Source: Clostridia bacterium
GTDB lineage: Bacteria > Bacillota > Clostridia > Oscillospirales > Butyricicoccaceae
NCBI GenBank assembly: GCA_017407765.1
Contig: JAFQVZ010000263.1
Coordinates: 1 to 5,376 of the forward strand
DNA length: 5,376 nt
Direction of reading: 5' to 3'
Below the pieces are notes generated by a model. The model was not told where the DNA came from and did not search any database. It saw only the letters and a list, made by a program, of their open reading frames with translations. Positions 4,328 to 5,376 of this stretch are shown piece by piece. The position numbers and the translations under genes are program-made. The stretch's first letter is position 1, and each line of letters starts with the position of its first letter.

Positions 4328-5376
4328 AGTCGAACCTCTTTTTGGTCAGCAGATAGCACAGGGGCACCAGATAGAGGAAGCAGGCATAGGGCAGGGCCGA
4401 GGCATCGGCGCCCATGAAGCCCAGAGGAGCCGAACTGGCTATCGACCAGGGCACCAGTCCGCCGATGAGGATGACCGAGTTTTCAAGGTCGATGGCGAAC
4501 TCGCGGTCGGTGGCTCCGCCGCGGCGGTAGGGCTCGCGCAGCAGGGTGGCGCAGACGATGCTGCCCATGGTCTGGTTGCAGAAGACGGCGACCGAGGCGA
4601 TGCTCAGGATGATCGTCGTAATGAAGCGACCGAAGCGGCCTATGAGCTTTTCAAATACGGCCGACACCTCGTCGAGCACGCCGGTGGCCTCGAATATCTT
4701 TGAATAGGTGCAGGAGATCAGCAGGACGAGGTCGACCTCGATCATCGAGGTGATGCCGCCTCCGCTCAGCATATCGCCCAGGGCGCCTGCGGCAGGCTCA
4801 TAGCCGAATATGCAGGCCCTTATCAGCTCGGGCATACCAATGCCCTGGACCATCACCGAGATGCCGGCTGCCGCGGCGATGCTGAAGGCACAGGTGGTGA
4901 GGGTGGATACCCTGAAGAGGGGCAGCACCAGCATTATGACCACCGGGATGACCAGCGCGTGCGAGAGGACAAAGTCGGTCTCGATGGCGGTCAGCATAGT
5001 GGGGTCGACGGTGCCCACCGGGTTGAAATAGGAAAATACGGCATAGATGGCTGCCGAGAGAAGAAAGGGCAGAGCCGCGGTGCGGTGCATCCATCTCACG
5101 TTGCCGGGCATATCGGTGTCGGTCATGGCGGCCACCACATGGGCAGCCGACGAGACGGGCGAGCCGCGGTCGCCGAAATAGACGCCCGAGAAGATGGCGC
5201 CTGCCGCCAGCGCGGGGTTCACTCCGCCCGAACGGGCAATGGCCATCAGGATAACGCCCACCGTTGCCGAAACGCCGAAGGAAGTGCCCAGGGCATAGGC
5301 GATAAGGCTGGTCAGCAGAAAGGCCATTAGGATAAACAGGCCGGGCGAGATCAGGTTCACGCCGTAATATACGAAA
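4317..5376 (-). CDS. nhaC: NhaC-family Na+/H+ antiporter, N-terminus missing
   Basis: This integral membrane protein would exchange external protons for internal sodium (or a related organic-anion exchange within the family). About 352 codons are visible; the frame stays open to the window edge, so the GTG at 5360 is not the true start, and roughly 100 residues are missing compared with the usual 440-480. Counting from that GTG codon, family features are: ALGTSFGVSATVGV (23-36), GDRGSPVSSAAHVVA (63-77), CNQTMGSIV (261-269) and ENSVILIGGLVPWSIAS (293-309), with about nine hydrophobic segments. GDRGSP followed by Ser-Ala replaces the GDK-type motif of some relatives, a variant I associate with clostridial members. 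It runs convergent to the SGNH hydrolase and overlaps its last 11 bases, with no terminator hairpin visible between them. The ion specificity is inferred from the family. Confidence 0.9.
   Translation of the reverse strand, partial: FVYYGVNLISPGLFILMAFLLTSLIAYALGTSFGVSATVGVILMAIARSGGVNPALAAGAIFSGVYFGDRGSPVSSAAHVVAAMTDTDMPGNVRWMHRTAALPFLLSAAIYAVFSYFNPVGTVDPTMLTAIETDFVLSHALVIPVVIMLVLPLFRVSTLTTCAFSIAAAAGISVMVQGIGMPELIRACIFGYEPAAGALGDMLSGGGITSMIEVDLVLLISCTYSKIFEATGVLDEVSAVFEKLIGRFGRFITTIILSIASVAVFCNQTMGSIVCATLLREPYRRGGATDREFAIDLENSVILIGGLVPWSIASSAPLGFMGADASALPYACFLYLVPLCYLLTKKRFDFNE

Overview
The window most likely comes from a member of the Clostridia (Bacillota), probably of the Oscillospiraceae/Ruminococcaceae type. 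The pointers are strong GGAGG-type ribosome binding sites, sigma-A-like promoters in AT-rich gaps between GC-rich genes, frequent AGG arginine codons, and a cluster of hairpin repeats at the left end that resembles the intergenic palindromes of that group. This assignment is inference; no 16S gene or other clean marker lies in the window.

Layout. Bases 1-201 hold no gene. They are a dense set of hairpins: three copies of one two-hairpin element (the first cut by the window edge, the second inverted, the third direct), a separate 20-base palindrome between copies two and three, and a 15-base tandem echo. A good promoter (240-268) then drives a two-gene operon. The first gene (305-991, +) encodes a cytoplasmic papain/C39-fold cysteine-peptidase-like protein. 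The second is kptA (998-1549, +), an NAD-dependent RNA 2'-phosphotransferase with its full Arg-His-Arg-Arg catalytic set and a TTG start. A 10-bp perfect hairpin (1558-1592) closes the operon. It also appears to serve a small convergent gene on the minus strand (1619-1849) that has an excellent ribosome binding site and a hydrophobic C-terminus.

Bases 1850-2033 show only the ribosome binding site and leader of that small gene, plus weak promoter-like matches. From 2034 a strong promoter and ribosome binding site lead into a solitary 392-codon gene of unrecognised family (2101-3279, +). Its C-terminal half faintly recalls phospholipase-D-like domains without the catalytic HKD motif. A hairpin terminator follows. 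A consensus TTGACA promoter (3374-3402) then serves a lipoprotein SGNH/GDSL hydrolase (3458-4327, +), whose ribosome binding site is oddly far from its ATG. The right end is an NhaC-family Na+/H+ antiporter on the minus strand, convergent with the hydrolase, overlapping it by 11 bases, and cut off at its N-terminus by the window edge.

How they work together: only the peptidase-like gene and kptA look co-transcribed. The other genes have their own promoters or opposite orientation and read as independent housekeeping or accessory units. I see no phage, transposase, CRISPR, toxin-antitoxin pair or recognised defence system. The most unusual items are the peptidase-like/kptA pairing, the orphan 392-residue protein, the small convergent gene and the repeat cluster.
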